Shown piece after piece: positions 51,562 to 59,965 of a stretch of 64,000 bases of DNA. The position numbers were made by a program, and so were the translations under genes. The stretch lies in NCBI GenBank assembly GCA_037443785.1, contig JBBINR010000004.1, positions 62,001 through 126,000 of the forward strand, read 5' to 3'. Every line of letters begins with the position of its first letter. Positions within the stretch are counted from its first letter, which is position 1. Origin of the DNA: JAQUOA01 sp037443785 (GTDB taxonomy: Bacteria > Bacteroidota > Ignavibacteria > UBA10030 > UBA8401). The notes beneath the pieces were generated by a model. That model ran no database searches. It was not told where the DNA came from and saw only the letters and a list, made by a program, of their open reading frames with translations.

Positions 51562-52374
51562 ATGAATACCATGAGATTATTTTTGTTGACCGCTCTATTG
51601 ATGTTTCAATGTTCATCTTCACAAGAAAGAAGCGAAACATACAGCCCCTATAAATCGAACTGGACCATTGACGGACTGACACTCGGTGCCGGACTTGCCG
51701 TAGCGTTTTCCGCCGCCGCAGTCGATGACCAGTTGACGAAACCGACAACAGCCGAAATCGGTGCTCTCAATAAAAACGAAGTGAACTTTTTTGATCGAAT
51801 TGCAGCGGGAAATTATTCTAAACTGCAAATGACGGCAAGCGACATCGTTCTCTACTCCACTTTTGTTTCACCATTAGCACTTCTCGTTGACGACAACATC
51901 CGGAATGATTGGGGAACAATTACAACGATGTATTGTGAGATGGCATTGTTCTCTAATTTTGTGCCGTCATACGGTAAAGGAAGCGTAAAACGATTTCGTC
52001 CTTATGCGTACAGCTCATCAGCTTAGTTAGATGATAAGCAGAATGCTGAAGCACGCCGTTCATTCTTTTCCGGACATTCGACCAGAGCATTTGCCGCGGG
52101 AATTATGACGGCTGTGATTTATGAAGGTTATTTTCCTGCTTCAGAGTACCGAACTCATGTGTGGATTGCATCATTAACAGCGGCATCATCCTGTGCGTTG
52201 CTCAGAGTGACATCAGGTGCTCATTTCCCTACCGATGTTCTGGTTGGTGCGGCAGTGGGCAGCGGCATAGGATATCTCATTCCGTATATCCATCGCAATT
52301 CATCCCACCACCTTAGCCTTCTTCCGACAATTTCACCATTTGGCAACAGCATAACATTGGCTATACGATTCTAA
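51562..52374 (+). pseudogene. PAP2-family phosphatase gene interrupted by an in-frame TAG
   Basis: Translation runs from ATG 51562 through KGSVKRFRP (KX6RP) to TAG at 52024-52026, then continues in the same frame through SFFSGHSTRAF and LLRVTSGAHFPTDVLVG to a TAA-type stop at 52374. The total of 270 codons equals the length of the intact paralog at 46360-47178, with which it shares motif order. The stop falls right after AYSSSA, where the paralog has a Pro. Since the frame is kept and the second half is well conserved, the change is recent, or the stop is a base-call error or is read through. Confidence 0.8.
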
Positions 52375-52382
52375 AAAACAGA

Positions 52383-52409
52383 AAAGCCATCCGAACTTCG
52401 GATGGCTTT
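52383..52409. terminator. Strong bidirectional terminator after the interrupted PAP2 gene
   Basis: Perfect 12-bp stem aaagccatccga (52383-52394) / tcggatggcttt (52398-52409), 3-base loop. The plus side runs into CTTCTCC and the minus side into TTCTGTTTTTTAG. It ends the PAP2 unit and also the small membrane protein gene coming from the other direction. Confidence 0.85.
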
Positions 52410-52438
52410 CTTCTCCATCAGTAAAATAGAGATTAGTC

Positions 52439-52630
52439 TTATTTTGCTTTCTTTGGAAAAAATGATAATTCCTTTTCAACAGTTCGCAGCACCATCAAGA
52501 TAATTCCGGACGGGAGAAAGAATAGCTCAAACGGTATCGTATATAGTGACAACACAAAGGCGATAATAACAAATACAACATATACAGATAATCTCACGGT
52601 TCGTCGTTTAACTGATGTATGCTCTTCCAT
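52439..52630 (-). CDS. Small two-helix membrane protein
   Basis: 63 residues from ATG 52630, with AAGGA eight bases upstream. A basic N-terminus (TSVKRRTVRLS) is followed by two close membrane segments (VYVVFVIIAFVLSLYTI and FFLPSGIILMVL). Family not recognised. It starts 9 bp after the lipoprotein gene, so the two are probably co-transcribed. It resembles small inner-membrane proteins of the DUF-type found in many Bacteroidota, but I give it no function. Confidence 0.6.
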   Translation of the reverse strand: MEEHTSVKRRTVRLSVYVVFVIIAFVLSLYTIPFELFFLPSGIILMVLRTVEKELSFFPKKAK

Positions 52631-52639
52631 AAACAATCC

Positions 52640-53275
52640 TTAATGATGTCCACCGCGATGTTCCTGTTCTGATCCATGACCACCGCCACTGTTTCCACCG
52701 CCGCCGTTGCCGCCACCATGATTTCCATGATCATCACCTGCTTCGCCTGCACCATTTCCGTGATCATCATTGCCCTCATGCTCTTCTCCTTCGTGTTCAC
52801 CATGATGACGATCCCAAAATTCTTTCAACCACACATCAAATTTAACAGATTGCTCAGCGGTTAAGATAGATCGAACGGATGCGATGAATTGATCGCGTGC
52901 AATCTTGACCAGCACGTGTGCCGAATCTTCAGAAATTGAATCTGCGCGATAGAGTTTCTTGATTTCTTTCAGTGTTTCAAATAACGTTTGGCCAAATACT
53001 TTCACGCTATCAAATTGTGCATCGGTTAATCCTAGAAATGTTTTCAACGATCCCAACATTCTGCCATGATGCAACGAATCGTGAGCAACACTGTCTTGTT
53101 CCATTACCACAAGTTGTGAATCTGTTGCAACAACTGTTTTAAGCATCGAAGTTTCACTGAACGCTACATCGCTCGTTGAAATCATTGCGGAAGATGCACC
53201 TGCCGCGGTAGGATTAGTTCTGTCGCATCCGACAATCATTAACAAGAACACCCACAACGCGAATAAATGTTTCAT
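52640..53275 (-). CDS. Spy/CpxP-like (LTxxQ) lipoprotein with Gly/His-rich acidic tail
   Basis: 211 residues from ATG 53275 (SD AAAGGAG). Lipobox LMIVGC. The central helical part (about 80-155) contains two LTxxQ-like segments (GLTDAQFDSVK and LTAEQSVKF), the hallmark of Spy/CpxP periplasmic chaperone-like proteins. From about residue 160 the tail is rich in His, Gly, Glu and Asp (HHGEHEGEEHEGNDDHGN and further), suitable for binding Ni, Zn, Cu or Co. A metal- or envelope-stress protein is plausible. It is close to three small heat-shock genes but separated from them by a terminator. Confidence 0.7.
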   Translation of the reverse strand: MKHLFALWVFLLMIVGCDRTNPTAAGASSAMISTSDVAFSETSMLKTVVATDSQLVVMEQDSVAHDSLHHGRMLGSLKTFLGLTDAQFDSVKVFGQTLFETLKEIKKLYRADSISEDSAHVLVKIARDQFIASVRSILTAEQSVKFDVWLKEFWDRHHGEHEGEEHEGNDDHGNGAGEAGDDHGNHGGGNGGGGNSGGGHGSEQEHRGGHH

Positions 53276-53466
53276 ACCAACTCCTTTGAAATTAATTAAT
53301 GGTGAATAACGGCTCATTTCTTAGAATCATTGTATTTGTCTCTTAATTAATCAATCCTTGTGCCAGCCTAAAAACACACAAAATTCTCTTTTTTAGTCAT
53401 CGAAGAAATTAATTTGTGCAAACCTTGCATGAACACGCATGTATTGCACGGGTTTAAAATAAAAAA

Positions 53467-53483
53467 CCCGAGCAGTGCTCGGG
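53467..53483 (-). terminator. Intrinsic terminator of the small heat-shock operon
   Basis: Cccgagc (53467-53473) / gctcggg (53477-53483) with a 3-base loop, followed on the minus strand by TTTTTTATTTTAAA. It lies 25 bases after the stop of the last Hsp20 gene. Confidence 0.85.
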
Positions 53484-53507
53484 CTCTGAACGAAGTACTG
53501 AAATTAT

Positions 53508-53996
53508 TTATTTCACTTTTACATCGATCAATTTTGGCTTTGCCTCTTCTGCTTTCGGCAGTGTCAATGTCAGAATGCCATTGTTGTATTGTGCATCAAT
53601 GTTTTCCGATTTGATTGAACCGGGAATTGTAAATGAGCGTTCGAACGCACCATAGCTTCGTTCGATTCTGTGAAAGTTCTTCTCTTTCTTTTCGAACTCA
53701 TCTTTCTTCTCACCGCGGATAGTGAGAACATTATTTTCCAACGTGATCTTTACATCATCCTTCGTCATTCCGGGAAGCTCTGCTTTGAGGATGTAGCTAT
53801 CGTTGTTCTCAACAACATCAACCGCAGGAGTCCAATCGCGCGTAAAGAAAGAATCATCCGCCAACATGTCTCCGCGAAAAAATTCGTCGAACATCCTGTT
53901 CATGTCTCTTCGAAGCAATTCGAGCCCGCGAAATGCCGGAAACTCTTCGCCCCGTCGAACCATCTCTTGCGATGGATTTCTTTTGATCAGTGACAT
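53508..53996 (-). CDS. Hsp20 small heat-shock protein (third of three)
   Basis: 162 residues, alpha-crystallin domain about 50-155. Signatures: WTPAVDVVENNDSYILKAEL, PGMTKDDVKI, NVLTIRGEKK, GAFERSFTIPG and NGILTLTLPKAEEAKPKLIDV. The N-terminal arm contains GLELLRRDMNRMFDEFF. A normal bacterial class A-like Hsp20 that holds unfolding proteins without ATP. It has a good SD (AAGGAG) and lies 30 bp after the short middle gene. It carries the C-terminal KPKLIDVKVK in place of a clear IxI motif. Confidence 0.95.
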   Translation of the reverse strand: MSLIKRNPSQEMVRRGEEFPAFRGLELLRRDMNRMFDEFFRGDMLADDSFFTRDWTPAVDVVENNDSYILKAELPGMTKDDVKITLENNVLTIRGEKKDEFEKKEKNFHRIERSYGAFERSFTIPGSIKSENIDAQYNNGILTLTLPKAEEAKPKLIDVKVK

Positions 53997-54026
53997 AACA
54001 ATCGCTCCTTTCTTAAAGGCAATGAA

Positions 54027-54362
54027 TTAATTAATTGATATTTCTTTCGGCAAAAATTGCTGTTTTTTGTTTAAGGTTACGGTCAACACTCCGAGATCGT
54101 GCGATGCATTCACACTGTTTACATCAATATTGTCAGCGATAGAAAACTCGCGCCGATATTGTTTTGTATTTTCAGTGCTATCGTCTGCAAAATAATCCGC
54201 AACATCTGCCGTTACTACCAGTTCGTTGTTTTCAATTTTTGCGTTGATTTTTTCTTTTATCGCACCGGGAATATCCAGCGTTACGACATATGAATTTTTT
54301 GTTTCAACAATATTCACCGAGGGAATAATTGTTTTGATTGAATTTTTTATTTCAGCTGTCAT
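54027..54362 (-). CDS. Short divergent Hsp20-like protein (second of three)
   Basis: 111 residues, just an alpha-crystallin domain without the long N-terminal arm: VNIVETKNSYVVTLDIPGA, NNELVVTADV, YRREFSIADNID and LGVLTVTLNKKQQFLPKEISIN. The conserved AxxxNGVL is replaced by ASHDLGVL. Since the N-terminal arm drives oligomer formation in Hsp20 proteins, this subunit may cap or modulate hetero-oligomers made by its neighbours; that is inference. Spacing to both neighbours is about 25-30 bp. Confidence 0.85.
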   Translation of the reverse strand: MTAEIKNSIKTIIPSVNIVETKNSYVVTLDIPGAIKEKINAKIENNELVVTADVADYFADDSTENTKQYRREFSIADNIDVNSVNASHDLGVLTVTLNKKQQFLPKEISIN

Positions 54363-54387
54363 TGTGTTATATCCTCTCTGTCATCAA

Positions 54388-54807
54388 TTATTTAATGGAA
54401 ATTTCTTTTGGCTTTGCTTCTTGGGCTTTCGGAAGAACAATTCGAAGCATTCCGTTTTCGTGCGTAGCGGAAATTTTGTCTTCAGCAACCGGATAAGGAA
54501 GATCGATCGATCGTTCAAACTTTCCGTACGAAATTTCGTTGCGAAGCCATTGCTCCGATTCCTTCAATTCAGGTTGTTTGCGTTCTGCCGCAACGGTAAG
54601 CACGCCATCATGCAGTGTCACTTTTACCTCTTCTTTACGAACGCCGGGGATTTCCATGACGACATTCAACAAATCGCCCGCATCCTTCATGGCAACTCTG
54701 CGTGTCGATTCGGAAAAATTTATCCGATGAAAAATTGAATTCGATGGATAAAGAAGTTCATCGATTTCACTGAAGAGTGATGGAATGGTTTGATATCGTA
54801 CTAACAT
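54388..54807 (-). CDS. Hsp20 small heat-shock protein (first of three)
   Basis: 139 residues from ATG 54807, which has a strong SD (AAAGGAG); the open frame beyond it to 54852 is not used. Alpha-crystallin domain: VVMEIPGVRKEEVKVTLHDG, VLTVAAERKQPELK, GKFERSIDLPYPV and NGMLRIVLPKAQEAKPKEISIK. C-terminal ISIK gives the IxI-type anchor. It heads an operon of three Hsp20-type genes, so one promoter produces three different subunits. Confidence 0.94.
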   Translation of the reverse strand: MLVRYQTIPSLFSEIDELLYPSNSIFHRINFSESTRRVAMKDAGDLLNVVMEIPGVRKEEVKVTLHDGVLTVAAERKQPELKESEQWLRNEISYGKFERSIDLPYPVAEDKISATHENGMLRIVLPKAQEAKPKEISIK

Positions 54808-54863
54808 AGTTCTGCTCCTTTGGTGGTTGATTATATTTTTGTGACTGCTCATTTAATATATTT

Positions 54864-54879
54864 TCAATCAACGTGCCAA
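54864..54879 (-). promoter_or_regulatory. Sigma54-like promoter element upstream of the Hsp20 operon
   Basis: On the minus strand TTGGCACG-N4-TTGA matches the -24 element of sigma54 promoters exactly, but the -12 element has GA where GC is required. It lies 57-72 bases before the first Hsp20 start. The mismatch at an important base makes this doubtful; a heat-shock sigma promoter is not visible either. Confidence 0.25.
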
Positions 54880-55015
54880 AAGAAAACTGATGAAAATTGG
54901 GAAATTTTTGAGAATGGAAATTTTTCTATGAAGTGTTGGCAGATTTTACAGACAAAAATTCAAATAGAAGTGAAATATCGGCAGAAGAATATGACAAGGA
55001 TTTAAAAACAAAAAG

Positions 55016-55036
55016 GCCTTCTTGTTTTGAGAAGGC
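55016..55036 (-). terminator. Terminator of the unknown barrel gene
   Basis: 7-bp stem gccttct (55016-55022) / agaaggc (55030-55036), 7-base loop, followed on the minus strand by CTTTTTGTTTTTAAATCC. It lies about 115 bases after the stop of the 55150-56541 gene. Confidence 0.7.
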
Positions 55037-55149
55037 TCAATTTTTCAAGAAAACGTATTCTCACCGTGCCGCTATCTTGAATTAAGTTAGCAAAGCTTAC
55101 ATTTTCATCTTTTCGAAAATGATACATTGTATTCCAAAAGATACTGACA

Positions 55150-56541
55150 TTAAAAAATGACGCCGCCCTTTACCCCAATAGTTGTTGCAGCCTTACTTAC
55201 AAGATGAACTTGATTAATAAAAATATTTTCTCGAAGGAAAGCACCTACCATATATGTTGAGCGTTCATCAACGTAATCCGTCCCTAATTGAAGAACCCAA
55301 TAAGTCGCTGATTCTGATTCTTCCTTCGATATGAAATTTTCGTATTTAACCTTCTGGGGTGGTACGCCTTGGTACTCCCAGAAGAACATACCTATGGGTT
55401 TTTTTGTTTGTTTTCTACTCATCAATGCGTCACCTATGCCGCCGCCAACATAAACTCGCAAACCTGTTTCCTTTTGCAAATAATATTGTATTGTTGCTTC
55501 ATGATTATTATAAAAATGATAAAACGATGCCGAAGTCCTTTTAGTTTCTTGTTTTTCGTTTTCAAAATTCGTTGCTAAGACCACTGCATAAGTATAATAA
55601 ATAGTTGAAATCGAAGAGCGTACGCAAATAGATAATTGTTGATTGACAAAATAAGAAGCATCTATTTGCCAACTTAAACCTGGTAACGCCTCTATCATTT
55701 GAATGTAGTTTCCTTCAAAAACTTTTTCAGGAGAAGATTCCGTAATAAAAGTCCATGGACTGTTCCGAATATCGCCAATAAAACTCAAACCGATTCCACC
55801 CGAAAACATCCATTGCTTATTGAACTGAACTGTCTGAGAATATACACTTTCAAATTGCTGTTTTTTTTCAATCTCTCTACCAGCTTCCGATTTTAACCCG
55901 GCAATTTCACCCTTAAATTTAAAGAAAGCGGGATTTGATTGATATCTTACCAATAGTTCATTTATTTGATCCGATGCAAAGTCATACTGTTTTAAAGAAA
56001 TACTTTTTTTAATTGATTTAACTGAATCAGCCAAATCTGCCTCTTGATTAGCAAAAAATTGAATTCGAAAAAATTGAGCTAAAATATAATATCGCATCGC
56101 GTCATGGAATACCTCTCGTGCTAAATTCTCTCGAAATCGCAAGTATGCAGTATTGGCGCAAACACCAACTAGGTCTTGTTGAAATTTTGTCTGAATACTA
56201 TCGGCATTGTTAACAATATTATTCCACGCATTCGAATCCGATATTATAACAGACTGATTAATTTGTTTAAAGAGCTTTTGATATTTTAGCAAATCATTTT
56301 TCGCATTTCCCAATTGAACTGAATCCTTTTTCATAGCGGGCAATTCCAACATAAACTTTTCACTAAGACCTTCAGCAATAGAATCTTTCCCATCTAGAAG
56401 CAACATATTTATCGCATCTTTTTTTTCTGAAGTAAATAATGATTGGGGATAAAGCGAACAAACAAACATTAGAAGAAAAAAAAGAAATTTAACGACGTGA
56501 GATTTATAAAAATACGCATTAGCTAACGATGGTTTAATCAT
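55150..56541 (-). CDS. Hypothetical exported protein with helical N-terminal part and barrel-like C-terminus
   Basis: 463 residues. An export signal (FLFFLLMFVCSLYPQ) begins late, about residue 18, so the start may be wrong. Residues 40-230 are helical and charged with a TPR-like feel; from about 245 short amphipathic strands with many Tyr/Phe end in VKGGVIF, suggesting an outer-membrane barrel. No family recognised and no enzyme motif. Monocistronic between two terminators. It is lower in complexity and more AT-rich than its neighbours. Confidence 0.65.
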   Translation of the reverse strand: MIKPSLANAYFYKSHVVKFLFFLLMFVCSLYPQSLFTSEKKDAINMLLLDGKDSIAEGLSEKFMLELPAMKKDSVQLGNAKNDLLKYQKLFKQINQSVIISDSNAWNNIVNNADSIQTKFQQDLVGVCANTAYLRFRENLAREVFHDAMRYYILAQFFRIQFFANQEADLADSVKSIKKSISLKQYDFASDQINELLVRYQSNPAFFKFKGEIAGLKSEAGREIEKKQQFESVYSQTVQFNKQWMFSGGIGLSFIGDIRNSPWTFITESSPEKVFEGNYIQMIEALPGLSWQIDASYFVNQQLSICVRSSISTIYYTYAVVLATNFENEKQETKRTSASFYHFYNNHEATIQYYLQKETGLRVYVGGGIGDALMSRKQTKKPIGMFFWEYQGVPPQKVKYENFISKEESESATYWVLQLGTDYVDERSTYMVGAFLRENIFINQVHLVSKAATTIGVKGGVIF

Positions 56542-56650
56542 CAGGATCTTTCTATCAAAATATTATTGAAAAAAGCGGAACAAAATAACAATACTTATTG
56601 CAATTTCCAATCTTCACGCAACAACAAAATTGTTGGAATGTATCTAAAAA

Positions 56651-56687
56651 AAAAGCCGAAGGCATAAAACAAATGCCTACGGCTTTT
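56651..56687 (-). terminator. Terminator of the trxB operon
   Basis: Aaaagccgaaggca (56651-56664) / tgcctacggctttt (56674-56687), 14-bp stem with one A-A mismatch and a 9-base loop, followed by T-rich sequence on the minus strand. It lies 19 bases after the trxB stop. Confidence 0.85.
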
Positions 56688-56706
56688 AAGGGAATCGTAA
56701 TTTAAT

Positions 56707-57651
56707 TCAATCGTGCTCAGCGAGCCATCGCTCAGCATCAATTGCTGCCATGCATCCGCTTCCGGCAGCAGTAATTGCCTGGCGATAATAATGATCGGCA
56801 ACATCACCGGCGGCAAACACTCCTTCAATATTTGTTTTCGTAGAACCACTTTCAACTTTCAGATATCCATTCGGATGCATATCGAGAATGCCTTTAAAAA
56901 TTTCCGTATTCGGCTTGTGTCCGATTGCTAGAAAGAGACCGTCGGCTTTCACCTGTTTTATTTCGCCGGTCTTCACATTGCGCAATTTCAATCCGGTCAT
57001 CTTCTTTTTTCCATTTTCATGAACACCGAGCACTTCTTCAACAACACTGTTCCATTCAACCGATACTTTCGGATTGTGTAACACACGCTCTTGCATCACT
57101 TTCGATGCACGGAATTCATCACGTCGATGAATGAGCGTCAATTTCGATGCAAACTTTGTCAGGAAACTTGCTTCTTCCATTGCCGTATCGCCGCCGCCGA
57201 CAACGAACACTTCTTGATTGCGAAAGAAAAATCCATCACACGTTGCGCACGCTGAAACGCCGTACCCTGAATATTCTTTTTCCGATGGCAGACCAAGCCA
57301 TTGCGCCGATGCACCTGTCGAAACAATCACCGCGTCAGCCGTGAATAGTTCTTCATCAACCCAAACTTTAAATGGACGTTGTGAAAAATCTACTTTACTT
57401 ATAATTTTGAATTGCGATTCAGCTCCAAAACGTTCTGCCTGCTTTCGCATAATATCCATCAGTTCCGGACCTTGAATACCCTGTTCAAAGCCGGGATAAT
57501 TTTCGACTTCAGTAGTGATTGTTAATTGACCGCCTGGCTGTAATCCTTCAAAAATAAGCGGGCGAAGATTTGCTCTGCTTGCATAGATTGCCGCGGTTAA
57601 TCCGGCCGGACCGGAACCAATAATGATAACTTTTCTGTGATTGTTCGACAT
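56707..57651 (-). CDS. trxB: TrxB, thioredoxin reductase (NADPH)
   Basis: 314 residues, standard length. IIGSGPAGLTAAIYASRA binds FAD; ACATCDG holds the redox pair Cys135/Cys138; VFVVGGGDTAMEEASFL with a following HRRDEFRAS segment binds NADPH; GVFAAGDVADHYYRQ is the second FAD motif. It reduces thioredoxin in the cytoplasm. It is the last gene of a minus-strand unit with an MBL hydrolase, a Rieske ferredoxin and queG, 20 bp after queG. Confidence 0.97.
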   Translation of the reverse strand: MSNNHRKVIIIGSGPAGLTAAIYASRANLRPLIFEGLQPGGQLTITTEVENYPGFEQGIQGPELMDIMRKQAERFGAESQFKIISKVDFSQRPFKVWVDEELFTADAVIVSTGASAQWLGLPSEKEYSGYGVSACATCDGFFFRNQEVFVVGGGDTAMEEASFLTKFASKLTLIHRRDEFRASKVMQERVLHNPKVSVEWNSVVEEVLGVHENGKKKMTGLKLRNVKTGEIKQVKADGLFLAIGHKPNTEIFKGILDMHPNGYLKVESGSTKTNIEGVFAAGDVADHYYRQAITAAGSGCMAAIDAERWLAEHD

Positions 57652-57671
57652 GCTGTTTCTTGATTGATAAA

Positions 57672-58637
57672 TTATTGAATATGTGATTTGACATTCTTTT
57701 GAACAACAGAAGCATTGCGAATAATTCCCTCACGCTTCGTTCTTTTGATCGGCGAATTTTTGAATCGCCGGCTAAACTCTTCCTGTGAAATATTTATTAA
57801 CTCATCTAATTTTGGATGAATATTTTCTTTTCGCGGAAAAAATTCTTGATGTTCTGTTCCTTTCTGAAATCTATTCCACGGACAAACATCCTGACAAATA
57901 TCGCAGCCATAAACCCAATTCTCAAATTGTCCGTGAAATTGATTTTCGATTTCGCCGCGATGCTCGATCGTGAGATATGAAAGGCATCTCTTACTATCAA
58001 CAACGTACGGTTCCCGAATTGCATCGGTCGGACAGGCATCAATACATGCCGTACATGTCCCGCAAAAATCTTCCATCGGCGAATCGTAATCAAGCTTTAG
58101 TGTAGTAATGATCTCACCAAGAAAAACCCACGAACCGTATTCTTTCGTGATGAGATTCGAATGTTTTCCCTGCCAGCCAATTCCCGCGCGCGCCGCCCAC
58201 ACTTTATCCATCATCGGTCCGGTATCGACGTAATATCGCCCATCGGAATCAGGTACTAATTGTTTGATGCATTCAAAGAGCGATTGGATTCTTTGTGTAA
58301 CAAGAATGTGGTAATCATCTCCCCACGCATACCGTGAAATTTTGCCGTCATCCGGATTTTGAGAATGTTCTGTTGGTGTGTAATAATTTATGGCAACGGA
58401 AATTATCGATTGCGCACCTTGGACAATTTCACACGGATCGATCCGTTTTTCAAAATTCTTTTCCATCCATTGCATCGACGCGTGATAATCTCTCCAAAGC
58501 CAATCTTCTAAACGGATTGATTCATCGTCTAACCGCTCAGCTTTCGCAATTCCCACTTTGTGGAAGCCGAGTTCAATTGCTTTGGATTTTATTTGTTCGG
58601 TAAGAGTCAATTTCAAATTATGAATTACGAATTTCAT
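57672..58637 (-). CDS. queG: QueG, epoxyqueuosine reductase
   Basis: 321 residues. QueG signatures: HKVGIAKAERLD near the N-terminus, RYAWGDDYH, WAARAGIGWQGKHSNLI (cobalamin region), then two cluster motifs FCGTCTACIDACPTDAI and CDICQDVCPWNRF. The enzyme uses cobalamin and two [4Fe-4S] clusters to reduce epoxyqueuosine to queuosine in tRNA. The N-terminal ten residues (MKFVIHNLKL) fall in a run of short AT-rich repeats, so the true start may be slightly downstream. The start lies 10 bp after the Rieske ferredoxin stop. Confidence 0.95.
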   Translation of the reverse strand: MKFVIHNLKLTLTEQIKSKAIELGFHKVGIAKAERLDDESIRLEDWLWRDYHASMQWMEKNFEKRIDPCEIVQGAQSIISVAINYYTPTEHSQNPDDGKISRYAWGDDYHILVTQRIQSLFECIKQLVPDSDGRYYVDTGPMMDKVWAARAGIGWQGKHSNLITKEYGSWVFLGEIITTLKLDYDSPMEDFCGTCTACIDACPTDAIREPYVVDSKRCLSYLTIEHRGEIENQFHGQFENWVYGCDICQDVCPWNRFQKGTEHQEFFPRKENIHPKLDELINISQEEFSRRFKNSPIKRTKREGIIRNASVVQKNVKSHIQ

Positions 58638-58647
58638 CCTTCATAAT

Positions 58648-58959
58648 TCATCCTTCTTCCTTTTTTAAAAGCACTCTTCCATTTTCCACTTCGATGGGAA
58701 ATTTTTTTAATCTTCCGCTCGCGTTAACAGAAAATCCCGTCTTTATGTCGTACGCCCAGCCGTGCATCGGACAGGTAACAATTCCGTCTTTAAATTCACC
58801 GTCGTGTAATTTTTGAAACTTTTGATGCGGGCACATATTTAAGATTGCATGAATCCGTCCATCAACTTTGAAAAGCACAATCTCTTCACCATCGACAAAA
58901 ACTCTTTTGCCGCGGCCTTCTTTTACTTCATCAATATTGCAAACATTGAACGTTTCCAT
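58648..58959 (-). CDS. Rieske-type [2Fe-2S] ferredoxin
   Basis: 103 residues, soluble, no membrane helix. Cluster ligands are in MCPHQKF (Cys, His) and CPMHGWAYD (Cys, His), spaced 18 residues. It resembles NirD-like or dioxygenase ferredoxins that carry electrons in the cytoplasm. Lacking an oxygenase or nitrite reductase partner in the window, its acceptor is unknown. It sits 16 bp after the MBL hydrolase gene and 10 bp before queG, and might supply electrons to queG; this is speculative. Confidence 0.9.
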   Translation of the reverse strand: METFNVCNIDEVKEGRGKRVFVDGEEIVLFKVDGRIHAILNMCPHQKFQKLHDGEFKDGIVTCPMHGWAYDIKTGFSVNASGRLKKFPIEVENGRVLLKKEEG

Positions 58960-58975
58960 TTTTCTTTTTTTGCAG

Positions 58976-59818
58976 TTAAAAGTTCAACTTTTCTTTTATC
59001 CCAAATCCCTTTTCTGTCTTTTGTAACTTTACTGCTACAGTCTCCGGATCATGTTCAAAAAATAAAATCCATCCCTCTTTCTCGGCTTGAGGAAGAATTC
59101 TTTTTTTCTCTTCCAGTGTCACCAACGGACGAAGATCGTATCCCATGATGTAAGGGAACGGAATATGTGATGTTGTTGGAACAAGGTCGCACAAAAAGAG
59201 AAGCGTATTTTTTCCATCAGTAATTTTAGGAAGCTGCTGCGTCATTGTGTGTCCATTACATACAACAACAGAAATCCCCGTAAAAATATCCTGCTCGCCT
59301 TCAGTGAATTTCAGCATTCCACGTTCGTAGAGAAGCTGATAATCATCTTTCATAAAACTTGCGCGATCGCGGTCGCTCGGATTTTGCGATAAGTCCCAAT
59401 GTGCTTTTTGCACATAGTGCGTTGCATTTGGAAATGTCGGTTCGAGTTTACCGTTCACCAATTTTGTGCTGCCGCCGCAATGATCGAAATGCAAGTGCGT
59501 GAGAATAACATCCGTGACTTCTTCCGGCTTCACTCCAGCTTTTGTAAGAGAATTTTCAAGTGTAAAACGAGAATTATCTAAGCCGTAAATATCTTTTAGC
59601 TTATCGTTCCACTTTGAACCGTTGCCGGTATCGACAAGAATTGTTCTTCCTTCTCCGCGAATGAGTAAACAACGCGCAGCAAGTGTTATTCTCTGTCTCT
59701 CATCCGGCGGATTCGTTTTTGACCAGAAAACCCACGGCACAACGCCGAACATTGCACCGCCGTCCAACGCAAATCTTCCGGTTTCGATTGAAGTGAGTTC
59801 ATAGTTACCAATTTTCAT
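58976..59818 (-). CDS. Metallo-beta-lactamase-fold hydrolase
   Basis: 280 residues. The metal-binding motif is LTHLHFDHCGG, followed by a His in NGHTMTQQLP, an Asp in LLFLCDLVPTT and a C-terminal His in FFEHDP. These give a dinuclear Zn site. The closest look is to the AHL-lactonase/quinol-like MBL group, but specificity cannot be assigned. No signal peptide. It is the first gene of the unit with the Rieske ferredoxin, queG and trxB. Confidence 0.88.
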   Translation of the reverse strand: MKIGNYELTSIETGRFALDGGAMFGVVPWVFWSKTNPPDERQRITLAARCLLIRGEGRTILVDTGNGSKWNDKLKDIYGLDNSRFTLENSLTKAGVKPEEVTDVILTHLHFDHCGGSTKLVNGKLEPTFPNATHYVQKAHWDLSQNPSDRDRASFMKDDYQLLYERGMLKFTEGEQDIFTGISVVVCNGHTMTQQLPKITDGKNTLLFLCDLVPTTSHIPFPYIMGYDLRPLVTLEEKKRILPQAEKEGWILFFEHDPETVAVKLQKTEKGFGIKEKLNF

Positions 59819-59916
59819 AATTCAATCCTTTGATTTTCTCTCACTATGCACCATTACAATTCCTGTATAAATTTGCCAATCGGTTCGATGAATTCCAACT
59901 TCTTTAAAATAAAAAA

Positions 59917-59940
59917 AGTCGGCTCAAGAATGAACCGACT
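59917..59940 (-). terminator. Terminator of the ferredoxin gene
   Basis: Agtcggctc (59917-59925) / gaaccgact (59932-59940). In the minus-strand RNA the single mismatch becomes a G-U pair, so the 9-bp stem is intact; TTTTTTTATTTT follows. It lies 25 bases after the ferredoxin stop. Confidence 0.8.
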
Positions 59941-59965
59941 GTTCAAATAAAGTTTTCTAAAAAAT

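Noticed and set aside
52020..52030. Frameshift in the second PAP2 gene
   Set aside because: The reading frame before and after the stop is identical; only one TAG codon interrupts it.
52105..52374. Separate small PAP2-like gene starting at MTAVIYEG
   Set aside because: It is in the same frame as the upstream half and together they match one intact paralog, so it is the second half of an interrupted gene.
54864..54879. Firm sigma54 promoter for the Hsp20 operon
   Set aside because: The -24 part is perfect but the -12 GC is replaced by GA, which is normally not tolerated; kept only as a low-confidence candidate.
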